Assembly: GCF_029029505.1 (NCBI RefSeq)
Contig: NZ_JAKJSD010000010.1
Span: forward strand, 62,001 to 126,000
DNA: 64,000 bases
Source of the DNA: Ancylomarina sp. DW003
Lineage (GTDB): Bacteria; Bacteroidota; Bacteroidia; Bacteroidales; Marinifilaceae
Direction: 5' to 3'
Part shown: positions 35,586 to 44,264 of the stretch, piece after piece
Numbering within the stretch: position 1 is the stretch's first letter
Layout: each line of letters opens with the position of its first letter
Notes under the pieces: generated by a model
What the model saw: only the letters and a program-made list of their open reading frames with translations
Database searches by the model: none
Told to the model about the DNA's origin: nothing
Translations under genes and position numbers: made by a program

Positions 35586-36695
35586 CTAAATAGAAATCTT
35601 TTCATCTTTAAAAACACCCAATATTTCTTTGTAATAACTATCAAAGGTTGGGTATTTTTCTCTGTTTAACTGATAATATCTAATCTTATCAAGTAAAATA
35701 TCTAAGTTAGAAACACCATTAGATTTTTCTCTTTTATACCATCTTAAACCGTACTCTTTAGACTCACCATAAGAAAATTGTGTTACAATAGCTCGAATCG
35801 TAAATTCATTAACACATTCCTCCCATTCATGGCAAACAGTTTTGCGAGCTGCTTCAGGAATGGAATCAAATCTTTGTGAATGATCTTTTATATGATCCCA
35901 ATATTTTTCTGTTAATGGGTTTATAAAAGGATGACTAAATTCATGCCTCAATAATTGTTTAAGATAATTTTCATTCCCAAAGAAAGGTTGACCATCTTTT
36001 AGTTTGCACGCCCCCATGGTATTGTACATTTCCCGCTGACCATTAGAGAATAACAAAGAATTCCCAAATCCTACATAACTGTACAACGATACAAGGACAA
36101 TGCTATAAGCCTTTTGTTTTTTTCCATAGAAATTCTCTATTTCAGATATATAATCTCTAGGTCCTAAATTACCAACTGTCGTTTCAACAAGATCTTCATA
36201 GAAATCACGATGCTCCTCAAAAAAATCATTAAATGAAGACTTTATAGCAAAATCTTCCAATAGGTTTAAAAAGACCTTCACAGAATCTATTCCGCCACTA
36301 CGGCTAATCACAAAATCATCCAATTCAATGTCTTCTTTTAATTGAAAAGAGCCATCAGTATACAGCATAATATTCGATGGAGCACTAAAGTTAAATCCTC
36401 TAGGTTTTAAACTCAACCGATCAAACATCTTAATTACAGGATGTCCTTCAAATGCTTTAAAATGGTTCACAACATCCTCTTTATATTGAGAAGAATCCTT
36501 TGTCATTAAGAAACCGAGTACAGTTGGGTATTTACTTATTGTTTGAACTATAGATATCAATTCAACCTTCGGTAAAACACTAACTTTTAACTTATTATGA
36601 ACTCGAGTAATTTCTTCTATAGGTTTGAAAGAATCCTGAGCTTGTAGGCTAATAAAGATTGATAGCAAGAAAAAAATAGATAGTAATTTTTTCAT
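35586..36695 (-). CDS. exported DUF4932 protein, predicted gluzincin-type metalloprotease
   Basis: A 369-aa protein with a signal peptide to about ISLQAQ. Residues 251-255 read HEFSH, an HExxH zinc-binding motif, and NEFTIRAI about 42 residues later offers Glu297 as third ligand. The N-terminal half is mixed and unrelated to known protease prodomains; I place it in DUF4932. It would act in the periplasm. It lies between the large PspC gene (37 bp) and DUF4252, so a role in envelope protein quality control is possible. Activity is an inference from motif geometry. Confidence 0.8.
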   Translation of the reverse strand: MKKLLSIFFLLSIFISLQAQDSFKPIEEITRVHNKLKVSVLPKVELISIVQTISKYPTVLGFLMTKDSSQYKEDVVNHFKAFEGHPVIKMFDRLSLKPRGFNFSAPSNIMLYTDGSFQLKEDIELDDFVISRSGGIDSVKVFLNLLEDFAIKSSFNDFFEEHRDFYEDLVETTVGNLGPRDYISEIENFYGKKQKAYSIVLVSLYSYVGFGNSLLFSNGQREMYNTMGACKLKDGQPFFGNENYLKQLLRHEFSHPFINPLTEKYWDHIKDHSQRFDSIPEAARKTVCHEWEECVNEFTIRAIVTQFSYGESKEYGLRWYKREKSNGVSNLDILLDKIRYYQLNREKYPTFDSYYKEILGVFKDEKISI

Positions 36696-36732
36696 ATATT
36701 CAATTTCACGTTATTCAATTAAACTTGTAGTC

Positions 36733-38301
36733 TTATTTCTTATCTAAACTCAAACCTTCCTGCTTCATCATCCACGTCTTACCACCCATATCACGATCGT
36801 AAGTGTTTGTTACATTCTTCACATCATCTAAATAATCATCAACTTTCTCGTCAATAAATACACCTTTCCCTTCAGGTACTTTGAGTGTAATATGTAACTT
36901 TTGATTCCTCCACTTATCACCAATCGGCAGAGTGAAATATTCATCAAAAATTAATAAAGAATCAATTTGTTTCCAGGAGTATTTAATTTCCTCTGCATTT
37001 TCTACTGCTTTACCATGTGTTTTTCCTCTTGAAGATTTCTTTATAATAATCTCAAAATTTTTAGAATGACTTTTCTTAATATCAAGAAGAGGATCGCCTA
37101 AAACCAATTTCTCTCCATCCTTCACTATTACTTTTAGTCCATCCAAATCAACATTCGTATCATGCCATTTAAAGTCAATATTCTTTTCTGATTTTAAATA
37201 CAAGATCTCACCATCAAAGTCATCTATAATTTCAGTATCTGCATAAGTAGATCCACCACTGATATAAGATTTAGCTTGCGTAAGTCCGACAGAAATCATT
37301 AAAATAATACCACCTAACCACAGAGCCAAAGCTGTAAGACCGATTACCTTATTATTCGTTTTAAATTTCACAAGTAATTTAATACCAATAAACATTAACA
37401 TGATCAGAGGAATACCAATCACCAAAATTAAACCTAGAGAAAACAGTTTAATTCCCATTCCTGTGAAAAACATTTCAGGAATCATTACTCCAGGTAAATC
37501 AATACCAGAGAATGGACCAATCATTGTTGTTGTGAATATTACTGATCCTAAGAATGTTAGTAACGAAATAAATCCAGCAATAATTAAACCTAAACCTAGG
37601 ATAATTAAAAAGATTTTTAAGATTAAGTGCAAAACCGAGCCTGCAAAATCAACACCTTTATCAAAACCATCTTTGACCTGAGGACCACGCTTTTCACGCA
37701 TATCGTCGAAATTCTTTTTCACTTCTTCATATTCGTCCTTTATCGATTTTTCAATATTGGATATATTCACCCGCTCACCCTTCATTTCAAGCTTTTGAGC
37801 CGTTGTTGTTGCTTTAGGAACTACGATCCAAAGGATGATATATAGTAGAAAAGAGAACCCATAACCGAAGAAAAACAACAGTACAAATATCAATCGAATT
37901 ACAACAACATCGATTCCGAAGTAAGCCGAAATTCCACTAGCAACACCACCAAATACCCGGTGATCCGGATCACGAAACAATCTTCTTCTTCGACGAGATG
38001 TTGTTCTTTCTCGGACTACTTCTTCCTCTTCGCTATCAGTTTCAAAAATTTCTTCAGGCTTTCCCATTATAGATACAACCTCATCTATCATCATCTCAGT
38101 AACTACCTGATCTTTTGAGCTCAATTTTTCATTGAAAATTTCAGAAATACGAGCTTCAATATCTACTATGATCTCACGACCTTCTTCACTAGCACCATAA
38201 TGAGCATTTATACTTCTCAAATAGACCTGGAGTTTTTCGTATGCATCTTCGTCAATATGAAAGATGCTACCACTTATATTTATTGTGAATGTCTTTTTCA
38301 T
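36733..38301 (-). CDS. large PspC domain membrane protein
   Basis: 522 aa from the ATG at 38301; an ATG 48 nt upstream is in frame but the family starts with MKKTFTINISG. The N-terminal domain (1-95) is acidic and alpha/beta; PspC follows (about 105-165: RLFRDPDHRVFGGVASGISAY, then a membrane helix), then four more membrane helices (about 215-330) and a beta-rich extracytoplasmic domain (about 350-500). In Bacteroidota such proteins sit beside PadR regulators, as here (91 bp gap). Probably a membrane-stress sensor or effector; mechanism unknown. Confidence 0.9.
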   Translation of the reverse strand: MKKTFTINISGSIFHIDEDAYEKLQVYLRSINAHYGASEEGREIIVDIEARISEIFNEKLSSKDQVVTEMMIDEVVSIMGKPEEIFETDSEEEEVVRERTTSRRRRRLFRDPDHRVFGGVASGISAYFGIDVVVIRLIFVLLFFFGYGFSFLLYIILWIVVPKATTTAQKLEMKGERVNISNIEKSIKDEYEEVKKNFDDMREKRGPQVKDGFDKGVDFAGSVLHLILKIFLIILGLGLIIAGFISLLTFLGSVIFTTTMIGPFSGIDLPGVMIPEMFFTGMGIKLFSLGLILVIGIPLIMLMFIGIKLLVKFKTNNKVIGLTALALWLGGIILMISVGLTQAKSYISGGSTYADTEIIDDFDGEILYLKSEKNIDFKWHDTNVDLDGLKVIVKDGEKLVLGDPLLDIKKSHSKNFEIIIKKSSRGKTHGKAVENAEEIKYSWKQIDSLLIFDEYFTLPIGDKWRNQKLHITLKVPEGKGVFIDEKVDDYLDDVKNVTNTYDRDMGGKTWMMKQEGLSLDKK

Positions 38302-38392
38302 CTTTTTTATTTTAATATTTAAATCCCTTGAGCAATTCAACTTTACCATTCAGGGTAATAAAAATAATTTCAATACTTACTACGTTCAATGC

Positions 38393-38716
38393 TTAGTTCT
38401 TTATGGTTGTAACAGCATCTACAAGTTCTTGCCACGAACTATCTAGTTCCCCTAAAAAGGCACGACCAGTATCCGTAATCCCGTAGTATTTACGAGGCGG
38501 TCCTTGAGTCGATTCTTCCCAGCGATAACTGAGTAATTCGGCATTTTTTAAGCGGGTCAGCAAAGGATAAAGTGTTCCTTCCACAACAATCATTTTTGCT
38601 TCTTTTAGCTTCTTAATAATATCTGAAGCATAAGCATCATTATTAGAAAGTATGGAAAGAATACAATATTCCAACACTCCTTTTCGCATCTGGGCTTTCG
38701 TATTTTCTATCTTCAT
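38393..38716 (-). CDS. PadR family transcriptional regulator
   Basis: A 107-aa winged-helix protein of the minimal PadR class: MRKGVLEYCILSILSNNDAYA, the recognition helix region ASDIIKKLKEAKMIVVEGTLY with the typical EGTLYPLLTRL, and the wing PRKYYGITDTGR. It is expected to dimerise and repress its own operon. It lies 12 bp after a small exported protein gene and before the large PspC gene. A palindrome in the promoter (39150-39157) is a candidate operator. Confidence 0.95.
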   Translation of the reverse strand: MKIENTKAQMRKGVLEYCILSILSNNDAYASDIIKKLKEAKMIVVEGTLYPLLTRLKNAELLSYRWEESTQGPPRKYYGITDTGRAFLGELDSSWQELVDAVTTIKN

Positions 38717-38728
38717 TTGGAATATTTT

Positions 38729-39094
38729 TTAAATTCTTGTTTGAATTATTACCGGCATATTACGATAATTCTTTCTTTTTAACTTTTTGTGTGCATTGGG
38801 TTCTATTTTAAGAAGTATTGTATCACTATTATTTTGGGGTTTCTGCAAGCTTTCACTTCCCCTCTTCAAAGTATTGCATTTTGATGGAATAGTCTTCACT
38901 TGATCTAAATCACAAATATTAGAATCATCATAACTATACCAATTAAACAGACTAAATACCTCCTTGACTTTAGAATCCAAAATCGACGAAATTGAATTAT
39001 CAGGCTGAACCAGTTGAGATTTTAAAATTGATGGACTTATACAGAACCCTACCAGTAAACCGATAAGTATGATTCTATTTATTTTCCTTTTCAT
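38729..39094 (-). CDS. small exported protein leading the PadR-PspC operon
   Basis: A 121-aa protein with an N-terminal signal or anchor segment (about 5-26). The rest is polar with no recognised domain; four cysteine or cysteine-like positions (Cys62, Cys73 region) could form a disulfide. It is the first gene after the operon promoter and ends 12 bp before padR. Its position suggests co-regulation with the PspC genes; no function can be given. Confidence 0.6.
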   Translation of the reverse strand: MKRKINRIILIGLLVGFCISPSILKSQLVQPDNSISSILDSKVKEVFSLFNWYSYDDSNICDLDQVKTIPSKCNTLKRGSESLQKPQNNSDTILLKIEPNAHKKLKRKNYRNMPVIIQTRI

Positions 39095-39144
39095 TTTAGA
39101 TCCATTTTAATACAATACTATTCTAAACCCACTTACTTGTTATA

Positions 39145-39157
39145 CAAATATACGTAT
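39145..39157 (-). promoter_or_regulatory. PadR operon -7 box with overlapping palindrome
   Basis: Minus-strand TATATTTG (39145-39152) matches TAnnTTTG, 51 nt before the first ATG. ATACGTAT (39150-39157) is a perfect palindrome overlapping it, with outer A/T symmetry at 39148/39159. This is a good position for PadR autorepression. Confidence 0.5.
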
Positions 39158-39350
39158 TTAAAATAGTAATATGCAATACATAGTACCATATTGAAACGAA
39201 ACAAAACCCTGTAAGGCCTATTTTCACTAGGCCTTCAAACCTTATTTTTTTTGAAAAAAAATTACAGAAGTACTTATAAAGGGGTAATTTGAAGAGAAAT
39301 ATATTTTATAATTAGCCTATAAATATAGAATGATCGCCGATTTTGAGCAC

Positions 39351-39380
39351 AAAAAAAGACCTAAGCATTGCTTAGGTCTT
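39351..39380 (-). terminator. terminator of the lipoprotein gene
   Basis: AAGACCTAAGC/GCTTAGGTCTT, an 11-bp perfect stem with a 3-nt loop, then T7 on the minus strand. Confidence 0.92.
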
Positions 39381-39402
39381 CAATCTTATCTCAATTCAAA
39401 GT

Positions 39403-39846
39403 CTACTCAACTTTGATATAAAAAGTCTTTGTTGTAGGATTATCTGAATTATCCATTACAGTACAAGTTAACGTATATTCATTAGCAGGAGCTCCGCCTA
39501 AAGTTCCAATTTCAAAATTAACTCCATATTCAGCTTTATCAAGAACAACAGCTGAATTAGGCTTCTTACTATTTAATTTTTCATTAAAATCAGTTACAAA
39601 ATCATTTACTGATTTTGCTTTTTCAGTAAGGCTTGTAAAAGTAATTGATTTCAGTTTTTTATTATCACTAACAGTACCTTTAAACATTACTGTTTGACCT
39701 GAAGTTATAGTCGTCGGATTTGCTACATCAGTACTTGGACTTGTGAAATTAACAGTTGGTGCTGTTTCATCGGAGCTACTACTGCTACTGCAACTTAACA
39801 TTCCTAAAGTGAATAATAAAATCAGTGTATAATTTAAAATCTTCAT
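39403..39846 (-). CDS. DUF4625-like Ig-fold lipoprotein
   Basis: A 147-aa lipoprotein: lipobox ending at Cys19 (LGMLSCSSS), a Ser-rich linker, then one Ig-like beta-sandwich with DETAPTVNFTSP, MFKGTVSDNKKLKSITF, and EYTLTCTVMDNSDN, the pattern of DUF4625. It is likely displayed on the outer membrane or in the periplasm; many relatives sit with surface-binding or cell-adhesion proteins. It is a single gene with its own terminator. The family call is from pattern memory. Confidence 0.75.
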   Translation of the reverse strand: MKILNYTLILLFTLGMLSCSSSSSSDETAPTVNFTSPSTDVANPTTITSGQTVMFKGTVSDNKKLKSITFTSLTEKAKSVNDFVTDFNEKLNSKKPNSAVVLDKAEYGVNFEIGTLGGAPANEYTLTCTVMDNSDNPTTKTFYIKVE

Positions 39847-39913
39847 AATTTAATATTTAATTAGTGGGTTAGTCTTAGTTTAGAGAACATAAAACTACAC
39901 TATATGTTTTATA

Positions 39914-41206
39914 TTAACAAGCCACAATCAAGAAATAATTCTTTTTACCCTTCTGAACCAGTAAATACTTATCAGCAATTAAATGTTCTTTAGTCACTGT
40001 TAGTTCCGCATTAGCTTCCTTCTCCTTATTTAGACTGATAGCATTTCCTTTAAACAAACGTCTCAATTCACCTTTCGATGGAAAAACTTCTGCCTTAACT
40101 GCCAAAAGTTCCACTACGTCAACGCCATTTTCAAATTCCGTTTTATCAACATTAAATTGAGGTACACCTTCAAAAACTGAAAGAAAAGTATCTTCATCAA
40201 GTTTACGCAAAGCATCGGCTGTAGCACGACCAAATAAGATTTGAGATGCTTCAACGGCCATATCGTAATCTGCCTCAGAGTGAATCATTGTTGTCACCTC
40301 TTTAGCAAGGCGCTGCTGCAACTTACGCATATGTGGCGCCTCTTTGTGCTCTGCTACTAATGCCTCAACTTCTTCCTTAGAGATTAGTGTGAAGATTTTA
40401 ATATATTTCTCTGCATCCTCATCAGAAGTATTCAACCAAAATTGGTAAAATTTATAAGGAGATGTGTATTTAGGATCAAGCCAAATGTTTCCAGATTCTG
40501 TTTTACCAAACTTACCTCCGTCTGCTTTCGTAATCAACGGACAAGTAATTGCCCATGCCTGACCACCTTCTTTACGGCGAACCAATTCTGTACCAGTCGT
40601 GATATTTCCCCACTGATCTGATCCACCCATCTGAAGTTTACAGTTCTTTGATTTATATAATTCTAGAAAATCGTTTCCTTGAACCAATTGGTAAGTAAAC
40701 TCAGTAAACGACATTCCTGTTTTCGATTCTGAAGACAAACGTTTCTTCACAGAATCCTTACTCATCATGTAATTAACAGTAATATGCTTTCCAATATCAC
40801 GAATAAAATCAAGAAATGAAAAATCTTTCATCCAATCGTAGTTGTTAACCATTTCAGCAGCATTATCTGCATCTGAATCGAAATCCAAGAAACCTGAAAG
40901 TTGATTTCTCAAACATTCCTGGTTGTGACGTAAGGTCTTCTCATCAAGCAAATTTCTTTCTTGTGATTTTCCTGAAGGGTCACCAATCATACCTGTTGCA
41001 CCACCTACCAAAACAATTGGTTTGTGTCCGGCTACCTGAAAATGCTTAAGCATCATAACGCCCACAAGGTGTCCAATATGTAAAGAATCAGCAGTAGGGT
41101 CGATTCCCACGTATGCCGATGTCAATTCTTTTTCCAATTGTTCTTCTATACCCGGCATCATATCGTGAATCATGCCACGCCACTGTAATTCTTCTATAAA
41201 ACTCAT
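39914..41206 (-). CDS. tyrS: tyrosyl-tRNA synthetase
   Basis: A 430-aa class I synthetase. HIGH motif as HIGH (43-46), tyrosine/tRNA site [14 protein letters not shown] (192-205), KMSKS motif as KFGKT (232-236), and a C-terminal S4 RNA-binding domain (about 360-430, with [13 protein letters not shown]). It charges tRNA-Tyr. Normal length; ATG start; -7 box at 41263-41270. Confidence 0.97.
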   Translation of the reverse strand: MSFIEELQWRGMIHDMMPGIEEQLEKELTSAYVGIDPTADSLHIGHLVGVMMLKHFQVAGHKPIVLVGGATGMIGDPSGKSQERNLLDEKTLRHNQECLRNQLSGFLDFDSDADNAAEMVNNYDWMKDFSFLDFIRDIGKHITVNYMMSKDSVKKRLSSESKTGMSFTEFTYQLVQGNDFLELYKSKNCKLQMGGSDQWGNITTGTELVRRKEGGQAWAITCPLITKADGGKFGKTESGNIWLDPKYTSPYKFYQFWLNTSDEDAEKYIKIFTLISKEEVEALVAEHKEAPHMRKLQQRLAKEVTTMIHSEADYDMAVEASQILFGRATADALRKLDEDTFLSVFEGVPQFNVDKTEFENGVDVVELLAVKAEVFPSKGELRRLFKGNAISLNKEKEANAELTVTKEHLIADKYLLVQKGKKNYFLIVAC

Positions 41207-41262
41207 CTGTATCGTATTTTATATCCCTATAGGATTCTGTTATGCAATAATTATTTTCGGAT

Positions 41263-41270
41263 GACAAAGA
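41263..41270 (-). promoter_or_regulatory. putative -7 promoter box for tyrS
   Basis: Minus-strand TATCTTTG is a perfect TAnnTTTG, 57 nt before the ATG. No T-box or other leader structure is evident. Confidence 0.55.
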
Positions 41271-41305
41271 TAAGAATTTTACCATTGTATCCTTATATCG
41301 TCCAT

Positions 41306-42361
41306 CTATTCAACTACCAAGGAAATCAAACTATAGAGAATTCCTGAAATAAGTAAAATATTATAAAAAAAGGAAAGCATTAAAAATTTTATAAATGTTT
41401 TAACCCAAGATTGCTTGTAGTAAAACTTTAAGGCTAAAAATAGTTGTATGGGGATTAATAAATAGAGATAAAAAGCAAATGGATATATAAGCTCGACACC
41501 TGTCATAATAAGCAATTCACTCACTATAACTATCACAAAAATAAAAGAGTGAAAATTTAGAGATATCAACAGATGCTCTAACAAATAATATTTTCGTCGG
41601 ATATAAAACAAAGCCAGGAACAGAGCAAAAAGAGGTAAAATCAACAATAAGGTTTGAGACAATTTCTTAAAAACGTTATCTATTAATAATGTGGGGTTCA
41701 AACGCCACATATCAACCAAGTTTTTAATTGCTTTATTTTGACTTAGCAGTTCTTCCCCAACTTTTCTTTTAGGCAAAGTAGCTGTTGTGTCTCTCTCTAA
41801 TTCGTCTCCCAAATTTAAAGTCACTATTTTTCCACTAGAAACAGAATCTTTAGTCAAACTATCTACACTCAAGCTATCATTTTCAAGTGCGCTCTCTCGT
41901 AAGATTTCATCAAAAAAGGATAAAACTTCAACCTCCTTTCCCTCGTCAGTCTCAATTGTTAAGTTCTTCTCAGAATCAGTTTCTGGTTTATGATTATGAG
42001 ATAATAACAAAAAGGCAAAAAAGGTTAGAAACAAGTATAAACGAAACGGAGGCGTATATCTGGCTCTTCGCCCTCGCATAAATTCCTTTGTTAGATATCC
42101 TGGCCTAAGAAAAAGAGGAACTAAGGTGTGAAGTAATCTATTATCCACAGATAACGCATCGCCTAGCGATTCTGACACAACACTAAAAAATGGACGGTGA
42201 AAGTCTTTTGCTGATTGTCCGCAATTCGTGCAGAATTTTCCATCTACGGGATGATCGCAATTACTACATAAGCCAGTAAAATGAAACTTTTTTCGAGAAG
42301 GTAGTTTCTTGATGTATTTTTTAATCTTTACGCTTGGGTTTTTGATTAGGTCTAATTTCAT
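41306..42361 (-). CDS. DUF3667 membrane protein with zinc ribbon
   Basis: A 351-aa protein. The N-terminus has a CxxC-x8-CxxC zinc ribbon (Cys32, 35, 44, 47), then a FFSVVSESLGDAL region and TPPFRLYLFLTFFAFLL, the DUF3667 signature, with the first membrane helix (about 105-120), a long acidic and serine-rich linker (about 120-220) and four more helices to the end. Role unknown. It starts 6 bp after the CvpA gene, so they form an operon. Confidence 0.88.
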   Translation of the reverse strand: MKLDLIKNPSVKIKKYIKKLPSRKKFHFTGLCSNCDHPVDGKFCTNCGQSAKDFHRPFFSVVSESLGDALSVDNRLLHTLVPLFLRPGYLTKEFMRGRRARYTPPFRLYLFLTFFAFLLLSHNHKPETDSEKNLTIETDEGKEVEVLSFFDEILRESALENDSLSVDSLTKDSVSSGKIVTLNLGDELERDTTATLPKRKVGEELLSQNKAIKNLVDMWRLNPTLLIDNVFKKLSQTLLLILPLFALFLALFYIRRKYYLLEHLLISLNFHSFIFVIVIVSELLIMTGVELIYPFAFYLYLLIPIQLFLALKFYYKQSWVKTFIKFLMLSFFYNILLISGILYSLISLVVE

Positions 42362-42367
42362 GTAGAA

Positions 42368-42916
42368 TCAAATATTTTTCAGGTCATCAGTCGTCTTCTT
42401 TATTTTATTTTCAAATTTCTCTTTGGTAGAAGAAAAATCAGAGTCAAAGAAATCGAAAATCGAATCAGAGATATAGGTCATTGGTTCGTACAGAAGACTT
42501 TCTTTTTTCTTTTCTTCTGAAATAAAATTAAACCTATCGTTTACATAGTTTAGCAAACGGATCACGATACTTAATATCAAAATCCCCTTCAATAAACCAA
42601 AAGCCAAACCTAAAAGTCGGTTAACAAAACCTAAAGCAACCGCTTCAACAGTCTTATCCATAACTCTTCCAATCAGGTTGATTCCAATAACGATAACGAT
42701 AAAAGTCACAATGAATGATATGTATTCCATATACTGCGATTCATACTTAAATGTATCTTGAATAACTTCTGCAGTAAAATCAGAAAAATGGATAGCTCCA
42801 TATACACCCAAAATTAGAGCAAGCAATGTAGCAATTTCGTATATAAACCCTTTTGTGAAACCTTTATAAATGGCATAAATCAGAGGGATTCCTATTAGGA
42901 TATCGAGTATATTCAT
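42368..42916 (-). CDS. CvpA family membrane protein
   Basis: A 182-aa protein with four membrane helices (LDILIGIPLIYAIYKGFTKG as first helix and loop), the CvpA pattern including GFVNRLLGLAFGLLKGI, and a Lys-rich cytoplasmic tail. Family members affect colicin V production, biofilm or envelope integrity, without known mechanism. First gene of a two-gene unit with DUF3667; -7 box upstream. Confidence 0.9.
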   Translation of the reverse strand: MNILDILIGIPLIYAIYKGFTKGFIYEIATLLALILGVYGAIHFSDFTAEVIQDTFKYESQYMEYISFIVTFIVIVIGINLIGRVMDKTVEAVALGFVNRLLGLAFGLLKGILILSIVIRLLNYVNDRFNFISEEKKKESLLYEPMTYISDSIFDFFDSDFSSTKEKFENKIKKTTDDLKNI

Positions 42917-42973
42917 TTTAGGGCAATTTTAGTAAAATACAAGTGATCAAAATATTCAATCATTTTATCAGAT

Positions 42974-42981
42974 CAAATATA
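42974..42981 (-). promoter_or_regulatory. putative -7 promoter box for cvpA-DUF3667
   Basis: Minus-strand TATATTTG matches TAnnTTTG, 57 nt before the ATG. The -33 element is not clear. Confidence 0.45.
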
Positions 42982-43075
42982 GAGAAAAAGCAAACATATA
43001 TAACTCTGTTTTTCTCTTACCAAAAATTAGATAGACGAATTATTTTAAATATTTCGTTTTGTGCCACAGGTTTCA

Positions 43076-43083
43076 TAATTTTG
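43076..43083 (+). promoter_or_regulatory. putative -7 promoter box for trpS
   Basis: TAATTTTG matches TAnnTTTG. The leader of about 45 nt contains a 5-bp AGCTC/GAGCT hairpin but no T-box structure. Confidence 0.5.
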
Positions 43084-43137
43084 CGTGATTAATTAATTTT
43101 TCACAGCTCAAAGAAGAGCTATAAATTTAATGCTAAT

Positions 43138-44127
43138 ATGAATACAGTAGTAAGCGGAATCCGATCAACAGGTAATTTGCACCTGGGGAACTATTTCGGT
43201 GCCATAAAGAACTTTGTGCAAATGCAGAATGACAACAATTGCTTTTTCTTTATTGCAGACTGGCATTCCCTGACTACTCATCCAAATCCTGCCGATCTTC
43301 ACACTAATGTAAGAAACGTATTGGCTGAATATCTGGCTTGTGGTATCGATCCTGAAAAGGCTTGTATCTATGTTCAGAGCGATGTACCTGAGATTACAGA
43401 ATTGTATCTTTTGATGAATATGAATGCTTACCTTGGTGAATTGGAGCGTACAACATCTTTTAAAGATAAGGCACGTAAGCATCCTGAAAATGTAAATGCA
43501 GGTTTGTTAACTTACCCTGTTTTAATGGCTGCCGATATTCTAATTCACAGAGCTAAACAAGTTCCTGTTGGAAAAGATCAGGAGCAGAACCTTGAAATGG
43601 CTCGTAAATTCGCCAAGAGATTTAATAACACTTACGGTGAAGATTTATTCCCTATTCCACAACCCTATTCATTTACCGGAGAATTTATTAAAATTCCAGG
43701 TCTTGATGGTTCAGGAAAAATGGGTAAATCAGAAGGTAATGCAATTGGTTTAATTGAAGATCCTAAAACCCTTCGTAAAAAAGTAATGAAAGCTGTTTCT
43801 GATAGTGGTCCTACTGAAATGAATCAGGAAAAGCCAGAAGCCATTCAAAACCTTTTTACTTTGATGGATGTTGTTTCAACAAAAGATACTTACGATTTCT
43901 TCAACGACAAATACAACAATTGTGAAATTCGCTATGGCGATTTGAAAAAGCAGTTGGCTGAAGATATTATTAATTTCAACGCTCCTATCCGTGAGAGATT
44001 CCTGGAAATTTCTCAAGATGATGAGTACTTAAGAAGAGTAACTCGCTTAGGTGCAGAGCAAGCACGTGAGAGTGCTGCTAAAACACTGGAAGAAGCCAGA
44101 AGATTAATGGGATTCAGAAAATTCTAA
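43138..44127 (+). CDS. trpS: tryptophanyl-tRNA synthetase
   Basis: A 329-aa class I synthetase. HIGH motif as HLGN (15-18), KMSKS as KMGKS (194-198) in DGSGKMGKSEGN, and the tryptophan site region with FFIADWHSLT. It charges tRNA-Trp and has the compact bacterial length. Single gene with own -7 box and terminator. Confidence 0.97.
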   Translation: MNTVVSGIRSTGNLHLGNYFGAIKNFVQMQNDNNCFFFIADWHSLTTHPNPADLHTNVRNVLAEYLACGIDPEKACIYVQSDVPEITELYLLMNMNAYLGELERTTSFKDKARKHPENVNAGLLTYPVLMAADILIHRAKQVPVGKDQEQNLEMARKFAKRFNNTYGEDLFPIPQPYSFTGEFIKIPGLDGSGKMGKSEGNAIGLIEDPKTLRKKVMKAVSDSGPTEMNQEKPEAIQNLFTLMDVVSTKDTYDFFNDKYNNCEIRYGDLKKQLAEDIINFNAPIRERFLEISQDDEYLRRVTRLGAEQARESAAKTLEEARRLMGFRKF

Positions 44128-44150
44128 AATCATTCTTTTAAGATATAATT

Positions 44151-44180
44151 AAAGTGCTATCCGTTAGGTAGCACTTTTTT
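44151..44180 (+). terminator. terminator of trpS
   Basis: AGTGCTATCC/GGTAGCACT stem with a GTTA loop, then T7. Confidence 0.88.
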
Positions 44181-44211
44181 TAGCTCAAAGCATCCATAAA
44201 ATATAGATATA

Positions 44212-44247
44212 AAAAAGCCTCTGATACATTTGCATCAGAGGCTTTTC
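44212..44247 (-). terminator. terminator of the Na/Pi cotransporter gene
   Basis: AAGCCTCTGAT/ATCAGAGGCTT stem around a short loop; T6 follows on the minus strand. It lies 18 bp after the stop. Confidence 0.92.
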
Positions 44248-44264
44248 AAATTTTATATTGTCAA

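Larger units (their letters stand above)
39095..39402. other. 308-bp intergenic region between PadR operon and lipoprotein gene
   Basis: Holds the PadR operon promoter (39145-39157) and the lipoprotein gene terminator (39351-39380). The middle part is plain AT-rich sequence with no open frame. Confidence 0.6.

Noticed and set aside
36733-38349. Longer start for the large PspC protein (ATG at 38349)
   Set aside because: The extra 16 residues are not part of the family; the ATG at 38301 gives the usual N-terminus.
43021-43137. T-box leader upstream of trpS
   Set aside because: No T-box consensus or long stem; T-boxes are also not expected in this phylum.
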